A stretch of 64,000 nucleotides of DNA from Flectonema sp. DT1601 (GCA_964019425.1 OZ025786.1:1116001-1180000), one strand, 5' to 3'; positions 30,201 through 42,700 are shown, counted from the first letter of the stretch. Notes: generated from the letters alone by a model not told the origin. Numbers and translations are program-made.

Positions 30201-31656
30201 TGATGGTATTTTGAACTCTTCCAATTTTACCATTGTGATCACCTTGAATAATTGTAACTGCTGTTCCTGGTTTAAATAACTGAGCTGCTGATTTACCAGT
30301 AACTTTAACTTGATCAGAAGGAACACCGATGTGTTTACCAGACTCAAGTTCGATTCCGACTCGTCCTCTGTTTATTCCAGTAACTCTCCCAGAAAGTCCT
30401 GATAATTGTTCTCCTGAAGATGGTAGTAGTTGAACTTCACATCCAACTGTGGGTTTCTTACTCTGCACTAGTCTAACATCAGATGGTAGGAAACCAACAT
30501 TTTCATCGTTACTGAGATTGACACCAATTCTTCCTCGCGAAATGTATTTTACGAATCCAACCATACCAGCGTGAGGGTCACTTCCAACTATCTGAACCTC
30601 AGAGTTAATAGGAAAGTCATGTTTACAAGTTCTTGTTACTAATATTAAGTTACAAGGGAGTAATCCAGCAGTGGTTCCATCTTCAATAAGAACACCAACT
30701 CTACCTCTAGAATGTCCTTGAACTGTTGCTGATAAACCATTTTGATCTGCTCTCTTGGATACAATCTCAACACGAGATCCGATTGTGAACATCTGCTCGC
30801 TGGTTTTTCCGAGTAGTCTGACTGACGTCGATGGAACGCCAGCTACTTTAGTAGAAAGTTGAACACCAACACGTCCTCTATTAAACCCAAGTACTTGTCC
30901 AAGTTGACCAGATTCATCACAGTCAATAAGTTCAACTAAAGCTCCGATTGGAAAGTTTTGTGGTTTCTTCTCTGGTTGTGATATCCATTGCGGTAGTACA
31001 CCAACTCTGATTCCCGTTGAGAGATCAATTCCGACACGTCCACGAGAATAAGAAATGACTGTTCCCTTTTCACCAATGTGCTCACCTTCAGTGATGTGAA
31101 CAGGTGTCCCTTTCGGGAATTTAGTTACCTCATCACAGATATGTCTGAGGCAGTCGGATGGAAACACCCACGAGTCTGAGGAATCGTAAAATGAAACACC
31201 AATACGATTACCTCTCGCGTGATGATTTATAACTCGCCCACGTTTTCCATTATACGAGTCATCACTGTAGTTGATGACATCAACTTCAGTTCCTTTTGGA
31301 TATTTTACCAATAGTTCCTCATAAGGGGAAAGCTGCTCACGTTCTTTTTTTTCAGACCAATTTGCAGTAGACTTAACCACAGCTGGTTTCTCTGCTTCTG
31401 TTGGTGCAGCTGCTGCTTGAGATGTTTCAGCTACTTTTCCTGAAGACGAACTGGCTGCTGCCACACCTCCAGCCATTGCCTGTGCTAACATATGCGCATT
31501 TTTCGTCTCCAAATATGAAATAAGAGAGATGACTGGATCAATTGGTTTATTCCCCAACAAGTGTACCACCATCTCATTTAAAAGTAAAGCAATCTTTTGA
31601 TCTTTGACGTACTTCAAATTTCTCTCAATGTTGCTGCTAGAGCGACCCTTGCCCAT
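27250..31656 (-). CDS. Giant tandem-repeat protein: RIIa-like domain plus about 24 RGR(I/V)GV units
   Basis: The 1,468-residue protein starts MGKGRSSSNIERN at 31656; an upstream Met would add sequence read from an A/T tract. Residues about 20-50 (LLLNEMVVHLLGNKPIDPV) match the RIIa/DPY-30 dimerisation-docking fold found in many flagellar proteins. From about residue 120 to the end there are about 24 tandem units of 52-63 residues, each shaped F.(I/V)G..V.I.......G..G.V.G..RGR(I/V)GV.L..G...G.P...LR. The glycine-spaced beta pattern resembles KOW or SH3-like barrels, but I do not know this repeat as a named family. The first and last few units are most diverged, and the central ones (12-16) are nearly alike. 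A role as a flagellar or microtubule scaffold is inference from the RIIa domain. Confidence 0.8.
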   Translation of the reverse strand: MGKGRSSSNIERNLKYVKDQKIALLLNEMVVHLLGNKPIDPVISLISYLETKNAHMLAQAMAGGVAAASSSSGKVAETSQAAAAPTEAEKPAVVKSTANWSEKKEREQLSPYEELLVKYPKGTEVDVINYSDDSYNGKRGRVINHHARGNRIGVSFYDSSDSWVFPSDCLRHICDEVTKFPKGTPVHITEGEHIGEKGTVISYSRGRVGIDLSTGIRVGVLPQWISQPEKKPQNFPIGALVELIDCDESGQLGQVLGFNRGRVGVQLSTKVAGVPSTSVRLLGKTSEQMFTIGSRVEIVSKRADQNGLSATVQGHSRGRVGVLIEDGTTAGLLPCNLILVTRTCKHDFPINSEVQIVGSDPHAGMVGFVKYISRGRIGVNLSNDENVGFLPSDVRLVQSKKPTVGCEVQLLPSSGEQLSGLSGRVTGINRGRVGIELESGKHIGVPSDQVKVTGKSAAQLFKPGTAVTIIQGDHNGKIGRVQNTIRGRVGILLEDNSVIGCPPGMIRATQKTAKQSFPVGTEVQIKGDCHSLNGMSARVVGESRGRVGLVLSDGREIGLVPQMLIALRKSAAQEFPVGAEVDIIHEDPKLNGRMGRVQGHNRGRVGIQLLNGDSVGLLPQQLRNTSKSGVQAFPINTEVDIIEGTHNGKHGFVGANSRGRIGVQLDDGEIVGFVAQHLRAVGKSAGQLFSVGAAAEIVCENQELNGRTARVTGTFRGRVGIELENGTVVGVPPQQLRQIGRSADQAYPVGAEVDVISDNHNLNGKHGRVTGTSRGRVGVELDNGDLIGLPPRQLKCLGKTASQAFKIGDKVDLVCENKDLNGRNGKVCGTHRGRIGVELENGTVVGLPPQQLLNLGKSAAQEFKKGAEVDIVCENKELNGKHGRVSGISRGRVGVELNSGTIVGVPPHNLRNLGKSAQQSFPLGAEVDVVCSDKTLNGKHGRVKGVSRGRIGVELSNGESVGLPPQQLRSIGKSADQQVKIGEPIVIISEDQSINGLSGKVTGKNRGRIGVELTNGSIIGLPPQQVRYDGRTATREFKVDQRVVLVDGEHDGKIGNVTGITRGRVGVCLSDGTNIGVPFQMLRSEGKEASQEFQIGNEVTICDPTSQHNGNCGRVSGVTRGRVGVTLSDNSVIGVPSSLLRLNGKIAEQLFNVGDHVTVITESSINGCEGTVTGITRGRVGVKLSDDTHVGIPAQQLRSSGKSAAQTFKVGNEIEILEGQNVGKTGRVSSVNRGRIGVSLLNGSIVGIPAGMARIAELTPEQQFSKGTSVQFINYSQSTNGLIGIVNNYCRGRVIVKTDDDTYSVPPSTIRKNDGDITKLFPIDSKIEIIKTGETGIVKGHSRGRIGIDIDGINRGIVPGCLRLLTDPCEMFPVGINVCVSGDHPQDGNIGEVKGHARGRISIEIDSQVYGIPPSLLRRETKPVSELFPVGTDVQYNKQPAKVTGHSRGRIGIEIGDKKLGVLPSDLN

Positions 31657-32144
31657 TTTAACGTTCTTTTTTTTTTTTTTCAACGAAAGGGTCAATGAAA
31701 AAGAAAAAGCCTGTCGGTAAAATAAACTATGAGGAACTGCCACATATCTAACCTACACATGTCACCGCCCTTCTAATTGACTAAAAGTTACTGTCAAATA
31801 CTTTTCGGTGTTTGCAATGTTATCTGAAGAACTAAATAAATATAAAAAACATGAGACACTCATATCAATTTCTTGTATAGACTAAAGGATGCTACAGACG
31901 CTCGGTATGAACGGCTCCTCACGCCGTGGAGGCTACTCCTTTGTTATGGAGGCGAACGGTGAGGGTGATGTTACTATTTTTTTTTTTTTTTTTGAGTGCC
32001 ACATGTGCACAGGAAGAAAAAAGGTTTCTCGCAGGTTACTTCCCACAGGAGAACCCCTTCTCAGTCCTTCCAACTTTTTTTTTCTTTTTTTTTTTGAAAG
32101 CTCACGAGAATCTGAACAATATAGTCTCACGTAAGGGGAATAGG

Positions 32145-32176
<32 letters not shown>

Positions 32177-34228
32177 GGGTTGAGGAAAAAAAAGGGGATT
32201 TAAAAAAAAAAAAAAAACCAAGTGAGCTAGCGGGTAATTACTAAGTATACTCATCATCTTCTTTTTTTTTTTTTTCAGCTTTCTAAAAAAGCTCTTACTG
32301 TTCTCCCTTCCGTGTACTTTTTTGTTGTACATGTTAAAGAAAAAAAAAAAAAGAAAAATGCTCACCTCCGAATACGGACTGTTTCATGAGAAAATTTTCG
32401 AGATGCCGTTTCTTCGGTGAGCAGCGGTTTAAAAAAAAAAAAAACTAAAAAAAAAAAAGGTGCGACACAAGAAGAGAAGAACTACTAGAAAAATGCCACG
32501 AAATCACCCCAAAAAATGAGGTCAAACGCTGCTAAGAAAGAAAAGAGTAAAAAAAAATAACAATAACGGAAACCAAAGAAATAAAACAACGAAAAAAGGA
32601 GCAGCATGGTCAGCTCTTTTTTAAGAATTTTGTATTCTTTGGAACGAAAAAAAATAAATAAAACAAATGTACGTTGTCACACACGAACGGAATCACAATC
32701 GCAATAAAAAAAGAATCCACACCATCAGACGCGACTGTGAGACCAAATATTCTGATTAGCGTAGGCTATAAAAAAAAAAGGAAGGAGATACACAAATATA
32801 TCAATCTCCCTCCTCCTTCTGTTTTTTTTTTCTTTTCCGCTTTTAAATGAAAATGTAAAAATTTCTTCCAGTAGGAGATTTTTACTTAAGAGATTTTGTT
32901 AGTTGCTGATTTTTTTTTCATTTTTTTTTCATTCTTTTTTTTTTTTCCTTGTTAGGATGAATTGTGTTTGTTGCTGCAGTCTAAGGATATAGACGAATAG
33001 GGAGAGCTTTGTCAAGCCACATATATGCATAAACAGCATACACCAAGTAAGGTTTATGCTGGGCGTTGGAAGACAACACTTGTCGACCAGGGCGAGGGTA
33101 AGAGATTTTTTTTTTTTTTTTTTTTTTTCCCCCGTCTTCTCTCGAGATGGCAACAACCACCAAGAGACTTTTTAAAAAAAAAAAAAAAACTAAATAAATT
33201 TTTTTTTTTGTTATTCTTTAAGAAAACAAGAGATGGAAAATATAGCAATATATGCGAGAGGACAGCTACTCTAATTGAGTAATTCGGATGGGGGTAGGTG
33301 GCTGCATACCAAAGAAGCGAACTTACTTCTTTATTAACAACACGAGGCGACTGCAAAGGTTCAGCTAACAAAACATCAAGAAAGAGAATGGAAAAAAAAA
33401 AAAAAGGGGGGGGGGTAATTTGATAGGAAAAAAAACACAACAACAATAAAAATAAATAACATAAGAAAAAAAAACGCGTAGGAAGAAATACGAATATCTT
33501 TTGAAAAAAAAAAAAAAAAAAAAAAAAAAGGATAAAAAAAAAACTGATTTCGGTATTTTCCCAACCCTCCAGGTGAGAAAACCCAAAACAAAGGGAAGAC
33601 TCAGCATATGTGACATATCTTGTTTTTTTTTCGGGGTCTTAGTCAGTAATATTTTTTTTTATTTTTTTTGGTGGCGTTGCTATTTTTTCAATCTTACCAT
33701 GAGGCAAACCAATGAAGAGTTAGAAACCCAAGGAAAGGTGGCTTGCCACTCAGAAGAGCGATTGAAATTTGCAGAAATTACAATGAGAGGACAGAGCAGA
33801 AACCCCGAAAGCAAAAGGACGTGTCAACATAACAACAATATTTGACCAACTTATAAAAGATGCTTTATGGTTTTTGTATTTTGGGTAAGTAAGGACAAAA
33901 AAAGAAATCTCTGAAAAAGAAAGACTGACTTGTGTACAAAAGTCAATTAGTAAATCGGGAAGAAAAAAAAAAATAAATAAAAATGCAATCTCAAGTAATT
34001 TTTTGAAATTACGATGGGGAAACGAAACGGGACAGCAATCAGCCATACCCGAGGGCGACTTTTATTCTTATGATGTTAAGATAGTCGCGACAGGGGAGTT
34101 TTTTTTGTTTTTTTTTTCTTTTTAATTTTTTTTTTTTCATTTCTATTTTTTTTTTTTTTTTTCCTTCTTTTTTTTTTTTTTTTTTTGCATACTTTGGTAA
34201 TCCCATTTCTGGAATCACAAAATACTTA

Positions 34229-34260
<32 letters not shown>

Positions 34261-34933
34261 GCGTCGTATGGTGACAAAGAATCCATCATACGGTTCCTCC
34301 CTCATCAAGATCAAGTTACATTATAGTGGACTAATCGCTACTCATGTACAAACCATGAGGGCGATGCGGCGAGGAGGAAGTTTTCTAACCATTTAACCTT
34401 TTTGTGTATGGAAACACATAGTTTTAAGGTCTAGGTTGCTATAAGACGTTAAGCAAAGAAAAAAAAAAAAATTCAATGAAAATTGACAACAAAAGTCAAT
34501 TTAGGGATAGATTATAGAAACGAGTAAAAGAATCAACTCATTTAGTACACAATCAAACGTCAGTTACGATTTAACTAAAAAAAAAGCAGAAAGTTGTTAG
34601 ATTTCATTTTTTTGTATTTAACCATGTAGCAAAAAAAAAAAAAAAAAGAAAGTCAAAAATGTAGGGAAGATGCTGAGAAAAAAATAATTTTAAAAAAAAA
34701 AAAAGAGTTTTTCAGAAAATACAAGCCCCATGAATAGGGTGTTCCATTGTTATTCGCGTACGATTATTATTTATTTATAAAAAAAAGGTGGGAATTAGAA
34801 ATGTATATTAACCAGATGAGGCTTTAAGCCACCAACAAGCTATTACAAACAATTGCAAAGGGAAGTTGACGCAAAAATAAACAAAAAGGAACTTGTCGAG
34901 AGAGAATAGGGGATTTTCTCTGAAATTTTTGAT

Positions 34934-34971
<38 letters not shown>

Positions 34972-37865
34972 AAAAAAAAGAAAGAAAATCACAACTCACT
35001 TGTCAACAAGTGACAAGCAAGCTGTTGAACAAAAAAAATCAAATACGAAATAATAAGAAATACGAGATAAAATCCAAGATACGAAACAAATGAAAAAAAA
35101 ACACGAAACAAAAATAAGATTGAGTGTTCCTTGTTTTTTTTTTTTCCTAAAAAAAAAATAATTTTTTATATCACTTCACATCGTGAGTAAAAAAAACCAG
35201 CAATCTCAAGGGTCCAATGCCATGAGGTTTCCTACACAGTAAAATCCGAGTATGACTCAGCAGTACGTATAGTCTACAAAACCCTATTCTTGTTCTTCTT
35301 CTTTTTTTTTTTTTTTTTTTAATGCATTACAACCATTGAAAACCCCAGTGAATAACCAAATTCTTTTTTCTCGCAACGGAAGATAGATGCTTGACAAAAA
35401 AAAAAAGCATAACATATGAAGAAGTACAGAATCTTTGAAAAAACCTGTTTCAAAACGCAGGGGTTTCTGCTTCTGTACACAACTAAATGTATCTATGTTT
35501 TTTTTTTTTTTTTTTTTTGTTTTTTTTTTCGTTTTACGAAAGAGAAATAAATTTTCATTTTTAATGCAGCCTTTTTTTAAAAAAAAAAAAAAAAAAAAGG
35601 GCTGCAGTGATAGAACGTGAACGATTATTATTATTATTTTTTTATTTTTTTTTCTTGTCTACAAAAAAAAAAAAAAAAAAAAAAAAGTCCTCCTTTGGGA
35701 CACAGTAGTATTGCTACAGTGAGATTGAGAAAAAGAAAATTAAATCTTACATCTGCCTCTCTCTGTTGTTGTTGATTATTAATTTTTTTTTTTTTCGTAG
35801 AAGAAACGTACTGTGCAAACATGCATAATGCTCCGGAACAACTCGCGGGATGTTCCGAAAGCAAAGACATATAAAAAAATAATAATAAAAAAAGAAAACC
35901 AGATCTGGTTGAGACAAAGGAATGGTTCACCATGAAATTAATAAAAATATAATATAAAAAAAAAAAAATAACTATTTTCATCCTAAACGAAAAATTGCAG
36001 TTGCAAACAAAAGAAACCCAACATCTGTAGTGATATTGGACAAGCTTTTGACGTTTTCAACTTTGAGGTAGGATTTACTTTTTTTTTTTTTTTTTTTTAA
36101 AAATTTCCGACGTTGCCTATCAGTGTGTATTAGCCTCAACATTTTTTTTTTCTTCGACAATTTTTTTTTCCTTTTTTTTCGATATAAAGGATATCCTTGT
36201 CTCACAATTCCGCTCTCCCCCCGTCACTATCAAACTCCTGCAGTCGCTGCAGAAAAAAGAATCGCCAACTTGGGGGAAGAGGATGTAGAAGAAAGAGAAC
36301 AAAGGAAGAAAAAAAAAAAAAAAAAAAAAAAAAACATTCGACAAAGAAATGACATTGTAATGGAGGTGACTAATATAATAAAAAGAATTCGAAAAGACAA
36401 CGAGAGGGGGGAGAAAAAAAAAAAGCAGCTGCAAATTCGCTGCTTTTTTTTCTTCTTTTTTTTTTCAAATGAAAGAATGACAACAGCAAAAAATAAGACA
36501 TTTCGGATACAAGGGGTTAAAAGTTTTTTTTTATTTTTTATTTCCTCTTATAATGTAGTTTATGTAGCGAAAGGAAGAAAGGAATGAATAAGAGGAATAC
36601 TAATATAATGTGTGTTTTTTTTCTTTTTTTTTTTTCTTTTCTCTCAAAAAACATAATAAATGAACAAATATTTTGTACAGGAAACACAACATTATTTTTA
36701 ATATTGAGCTTCCTGTATTTTTTTTTTTTTTTTTTTTTTTCTTTGCATGTTGTCGTAATCACAGCCGCTGCCAAAAGGTTTCAGAGTTTAGTCTCAAAAA
36801 GAAATAATACCACGAAAGTGTACTATATTCTTTTTACTTGTTTGGGTGGAAAAAATAAGAAAAAACATTTAAGAGAAGTCAAAGAAGGATGCTCCTCTTG
36901 ACCCTTGCTAGGTCAAGAAAAGAGATCCCGGTTTCTGTTTCTTTTTTCTTCTCTTATTTTCTTTTCTATTCCTAAGTGTACTTGTTTTTCCCTGCAGCGA
37001 GACTGTCTTTTTTTTTTTTTTTTTTTTTGCTCCTTTCTTCTTTGCATTGCAAGAGAAGTAAGCAATATTTTTTTTTTTTTTTTGGATACATCATATCATA
37101 AAAGAATAGGATGATGCTACAGAAAAACTTAAAAGAAAATAATAATGTAAATAAAAAAAACATGTAAGGTGGAAAGATGCACACAGCTGCACAGAGCGCA
37201 AGAGGTGCAACCTATAAGACACAAATGAAGAATAATGAAGGGGGGACTTTTGCTAAGCAAAAAAAACAAAAAAAAAACGGGGGAATAAAGAGGGAATAAA
37301 TGGTTAATCTTTTTTCGATCACCTCACAAGAGGTACAGAGATAGATAATGTGTGGAAAGGGGAATGGGAATATAAGCAAGTTGAAAAAAGTATTTTTTCG
37401 CGAAATGATTCTTGCCCCTGCGTCAAATTGATGCAAAGCCGTTATCTTTTATTTTATATGGATATTCAGAAAGAAAAAAAAAAGCAAGATGGAAGTTATA
37501 ATTCACATAAGATACACAAAATAATTTGTTTTTCTTTATGCCTCTTCTATCTTCCTCTATAAGGGAACTCACACAAACCTGCTGTTTTTTTTTCGTTTTT
37601 TTTTTTTTTTTTTTTTGCAGTGTGTTTTCATATGAGAACCATTTACAAACAATATTATTGTTGCTTTTAATTTAATTTAATTTAATTATTTTTTTTTTTT
37701 TTATAGTTGCTAGACGACCAAAGTTTGGGTCATTCACTTAATATTTAGATGTGTGTTTACACAATTTCTTTTTCTTCAAATAAACAAAAGCGTTCGCCAT
37801 GGACGAACCCCTTAAAATGGGAAAAACATTGGGGGACAATAGAGAGGAAGAATTCAGGGATGAAT

Positions 37866-37896
<31 letters not shown>

Positions 37897-38107
37897 GTCG
37901 CAATTTGCCAAGACGGCGTACCTCTCTCTCTCGAAAGAATAAAAGGCACATCTTTATCTCCAACAAGGAAAACAATTAATTGAGGAGTTCACCCCATTAA
38001 ACCTAACCCCGTGTGGCCATCAAAGTACGATGGGCAAAAAAAAACTGCAACAAACTAGAGACGAACGAGCGGATAAAAACTGTGAAAAGAGAAGAGAGGT
38101 AATTACC
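31657..38107. other. Gene desert of A and T homopolymer tracts
   Basis: Over 6.4 kb no credible protein or tRNA gene is seen. Tracts of 8-34 A or T occur on average every few hundred bases or less, often as T-run and A-run pairs (for example 34111-34183 and 34231-34255). The longest is 34 T at 34937-34970. Frames here encode only poly-Lys, poly-Phe or mixed hydrophobic runs. Small hairpins include one near 34266-34293 and one near 36897-36917. Confidence 0.7.
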
Positions 38108-39649
38108 TTAAACCAAGTTGGAGTAAGGTTGATGACAGCTACTGTGTCCAGAAGGACTGCTCGATGCTGAGGATTCCTTTCTCGACTTCGATGGACGAGG
38201 CTTACGCTTTGGCTTTGTTGGTGTCTTCATATCAAAGAAACTGTGTAGACGCTTACTGTGACTACAAGTCATTTGACATTGCTTACACTGCTCACGTTCA
38301 GGTGGTGTACAAGCAAGGTTCTGAGCGTAACGATGAGCAGAAGTGAAGTTGGACAACAACAACTGAGGGTTTACTGAAGTGTTGTGTAAGGTTTTTTCAG
38401 AAATGCAAAAGTCAGCTCTAATCAAAACTGGTTGGTTATCCAAAATCTGAACCGCATCGTGAACAGCAGCACGTAATCTGATAGCAGCATCCAAAGTTCT
38501 GCATTGAACAAAAAACACACACAACATAACACTGTTGTGGCTTACGTTACTTTTTGCAGAACGATCATCAGCAATCATAGCGACGTCATTAGTACTTCCA
38601 GGACTGATCATTTCTAATAATGAAAGTAGACCACACCAAGTCATCTTATTAACACTACTTCCCCATGAGGAACGCTTTCCATAAAGTCGTAAGTGAAGTG
38701 TTCTGCAAGGTGTTTGCTTTCCTACAAACTTCAATTCCTTTGATGCCATCTGAACCTTAATATGATCACCTGTTTCAGTCATAATTTCAACAGCACCAGT
38801 TACTCCACACGGTTGTGTTAGAAGTGCGAAGGCGTGAACATGTCTACTCGTCTGTGTTCTAATAACCTCAAGGTGCTTAACCTTATCGGTGTAAACTGGT
38901 GCTAACTTTCGGTTGATTGCACGAGCAATGGCTGCGTCACTTAGAGTTGGAGGAATTCTATCAATGTAGATGTAATGACTCTGTGAACATGGAGCTGGTA
39001 CTGATGATACTGTTTCTGGTTCTTCAACAACAACAACTGGTTTGATCTCAGGAACTACTACTTTAGGTTCTTCAACAACAACAGGAGAAGCATCAACTGT
39101 TTCAATTGGTAGGATTGTTGTCTTCTCAATTGGTTTAACATATCTGATCCTCTCAAAACAATAGTCTCTGGTTTCTTCAAACTCTCCTCTTCTTGGACTG
39201 GTCGATTCATTGCTGCTCTTCCACGATGACTGAGTGTGTGCTGACATGGATCTCCTTCCACTACTGGAGTCAAGAGCTTCACCAACTTTAACATCAGGTG
39301 ATGTTCTGGATCTTCTTGGAAGATCAGCGAGTGAGATTGGCGCCATGTCTACCTTCTGAACAAAGCAGCAGTTTTCCTCAATAAAATTCGAAAGATCAGA
39401 CATTGACTCAGAAGTACAGTATGACTCTACTTCAGGTTCTTCTACAGCACAAACAGATCCACTGTTAGCACTTCCCTCACCACTTGAGCTTCCTCCTCTA
39501 GCGGACATTGATCCGCTGTTCCTCTCTTCAGCTGTCGTTACAGCTGGTTCGTCATCTAACGTTCTGGAACGTTTTGGTAAATCCGCGAGAGACATCGCCA
39601 AGTCTTCAGCGAAGACACAGCTTTCGATGTACATGGATAAGTCAGACAT
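38108..39649 (-). CDS. RRM-like protein with duplicated N-terminal module
   Basis: The 513-residue protein starts after CAG at 39657 (TTTAAAATCTCAG, 7-base leader). The N-terminus has a duplicated module: MSDLSMYIESCVF...SLADLPKRSRT at residue 1 and MSDLSNFIEENCCF...SLADLPRRSRT near residue 80. An RRM-like fold follows near residues 225-300, with YIYIDRIP (RNP2-like) and HVHAFALLT (RNP1-like). A second alpha/beta stretch follows (about 310-420). CKQCQMTCSH near residue 465 could bind a metal. The C-terminus is basic and Ser-rich. RNA binding is likely from the fold; the RNP aromatic residues are only partly kept. Function otherwise unknown. Confidence 0.7.
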   Translation of the reverse strand: MSDLSMYIESCVFAEDLAMSLADLPKRSRTLDDEPAVTTAEERNSGSMSARGGSSSGEGSANSGSVCAVEEPEVESYCTSESMSDLSNFIEENCCFVQKVDMAPISLADLPRRSRTSPDVKVGEALDSSSGRRSMSAHTQSSWKSSNESTSPRRGEFEETRDYCFERIRYVKPIEKTTILPIETVDASPVVVEEPKVVVPEIKPVVVVEEPETVSSVPAPCSQSHYIYIDRIPPTLSDAAIARAINRKLAPVYTDKVKHLEVIRTQTSRHVHAFALLTQPCGVTGAVEIMTETGDHIKVQMASKELKFVGKQTPCRTLHLRLYGKRSSWGSSVNKMTWCGLLSLLEMISPGSTNDVAMIADDRSAKSNVSHNSVMLCVFFVQCRTLDAAIRLRAAVHDAVQILDNQPVLIRADFCISEKTLHNTSVNPQLLLSNFTSAHRYAQNLACTPPEREQCKQCQMTCSHSKRLHSFFDMKTPTKPKRKPRPSKSRKESSASSSPSGHSSCHQPYSNLV

Positions 39650-40143
<494 letters not shown>

Positions 40144-42287
40144 CTATCTAGTTAGAGACCAGGAAGACTTTTCACTCACCGGAGTTGGTGGCTGACGCTG
40201 ACGTTGTGGAGAAGGTGTTGAGCACTCCTGTTTGTTGTGATGTGATGTAGTTTTCCAAACCTTTTTTTTTTTTTAAATATTTATAAAGGGAAAAAAAAAG
40301 ACAGATTCATTCACCATACCTTTTTACGATTTTCTTCAATAAATCGACTCCGAGCTCGCTCTTGTAGAGTCGGAGATGAATTTTGTAAAGAAACAGGAGT
40401 GTCGATACGCATCCCACCAGACAGTCGTTTTTCCCAAGCAGTCAGTTGTAATACACGAGAGTGAAGTCGATCTTCTCTTTCTTGCATTGATCTTTGAAAT
40501 TCTTCTCTCTTTTCAGATAACTCTTCGTGTTGAATGACAGGGTTGTGTTCTATTAACGATCTCAGCTGTTGGAGTTCCTTCCATTCTAAGGCCATCTTAC
40601 GAGTTCGTTCGTCAAGACCAGTTTCTAGTTCGCTGAGTTCTTCTTCTTTTGAAGATACCTCTGCTTCCTTCTCAGCAAGTCCTTGTTCTCTTAATAGAAG
40701 ATCTGATTCACGTTGTTGAAGAGTTTTAAGGTTTTGTTCCCTTCTCGTAATCAGATTATCTCTTGCTTCTAATTGTTTTTCATGAGATGCAAGACGAGTA
40801 TCCCAATCTTGGAGAACCCTTCCCTTTTCCTCAAGAGATTCCTGCCACAGAGTAGCTGCTCCATTCTGTTGTGGTTGTGGATTCCGAGTACTGCTCAACT
40901 CAACTTCAGTTGTCAATTCATCAATTCTATTTTTACATTGTTGTAGTAACTGATTGTAGTCAGTTGATTCCGCTTTGAGAATGCTATTTTCTTCAACAAG
41001 TCGATTCATATTTTCAGTCATCAATGACTTCGCCTCATCTGTTTGCTTCAACTGATGACTAAGTGACGTAATGGTGTCGTTAAGAGTTGTTGTTGTTGAA
41101 GAAATATTTTGTTGTGGAGAATGAACGACCTTCTCAACTTGTGAATACTGAGATGAATGTGGAGAGAGAGCTCTCTTATAAACAGATTGAGGAGGACTAT
41201 TATAAACAATATTAATACTACGATCAGGTACCTCTGAATAAACATCATTCGGAGACACCGACCTCGATCTACTCCCAAGTCGACCATCTAAGGGCCAATT
41301 GTTGTCAGGAGAACGACTTCGAACTCTTTTCAAAGGAGATGGAGACCCGTCTAGTGGAGAGCCTTCATTTTTATCAAATCGATCCCATCTTTTTGTTTGA
41401 TTCAAAACAGGACTTCTCTCTCTCGGTTTTCTTGGAGGCTCTCTTTCTTTAGCGAGAATATTCCAATCTCTTTTAGACCGTTCTGGAGTTCGTGTTGTCT
41501 TTCTGGGTATGGTTTTAATTTGATTAGATTGACGTGTTGGAGGTGGTGAGTGTGTTTGTATCAGTCCTTCCCTCTCTTTCCTTTTTATTTCGTAAGCCTG
41601 CGGTGTTGACTTTCTGTTTACAATATTTCGAGACTGAGAAGGAGGAGTAATCGGCTCAGCGTGTCCGCTCACATATTTTGGACGGCTGCTAACTCTCACA
41701 GATGACGATGGAGATACAGACCTGCCTCTTGTTGTTGTGACTGGACTAATAGCTCTGGTGGATATTTTAGGACTCTGACTTCTTCTTCCTGAAGCTAAAG
41801 TCGTAGTTACAGAGACTCTCGGTGATGTTATTCTCGTAAGGTGACCATCAACATCCCAAGTTGGAGGAGACAACCTTTCATCAGGAGATGAACTGCGAGT
41901 CTTTTTAGGAAGTGACTTATAATTCTGACCAGATGGAGATAAACTACGAGTTCTTGGAGATACCTTTCTATGATTCGAAACACCAGTTGGAGGAGTATCA
42001 CGAGTATCAGATCCAACAGAATGAGATATTCTTCTTGCAGGGCTGATTCCACTGTCGACAAGACTCCAACCTCTCCTGTGAGGAGGAAGTGGAGGAGTTG
42101 GTAAGAAAACATGATGCTTTGGATCAGCTGTCGGAGGTGATCTCCACGATCTTGGCACTGACTCATTCATCTCTAACATCGGATGGCTTAATTCTAATCC
42201 TGGTAATTGTAATGCCATCCCAGTAGTTGGTGATCTCAATCCATTCTGTGTACTTCCATTAGTAACACGAGTGTCTCGATTGCTCAT
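40144..42287 (-). CDS. SP/RS-rich coiled-coil protein (two exons)
   Basis: The product is 683 residues. Residues 1-390 are disordered and rich in SP, RS and TP motifs (RSRSPDNNWPLDGRLGSRSR), plausible CDK/MAPK sites. Residues about 400-640 form a coiled coil (EKQLEARDNLITRREQNLKT). Exon 1 ends at 40320 (CGT AAA AAG before GTATGG), and exon 2 begins at 40227 after CAACAAACAG, phase 0, across a 92-bp intron (40228-40319), adding ECSTPSPQRQRQPPTPVSEK and stop at 40144. A second GTGAGT in exon 2 near 40177 could be a further donor, but no matching exon was found. No family recognised. Confidence 0.7.
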
Positions 42288-42700
42288 TTTATTTCATCCC
42301 GCCTGTCATATTCCAAATTACTTAAATATTTAATTATTGAAAACATCATCGACTCCGTTTGCTTGTCAAAAGCTGTTCAAATATCACACGAACTACAAAA
42401 AGAAAAGAGATAAAAAAAACGAATTTAAAAAAAAAAAAAATTGAGAAAAACAGGGCAGCACGCGGGCAATTTTTTTTTTTTTTTTTTATTTTAAATAACA
42501 CTGTACGGACAAAACAATACTTAACAGAGAATACGAGTTTTTTTATTTAATTCTTTTTTTTTTTTTTTTTTTCCTTCCCCCCTACTCCAGAATAGTAAAA
42601 CAGAGCGAGTCGTAGCAAAGCGATCGTATGAATAATATAAAATATCTTGTGTTGGAATGGCAACTTATGAACTTATCCTGATGCTTAATTACTGTTGCTG
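42288..42700. other. Intergenic AT-rich
   Basis: Contains T tracts near 42470-42487 and 42553-42572; presumed UTR sequence. No gene seen. Confidence 0.45.

Noticed and set aside
31889-37979. Many frames of 60-150 residues in the A/T desert
   Set aside because: They are poly-Lys, poly-Phe or mixed readings of homopolymers on both strands, without any motif.
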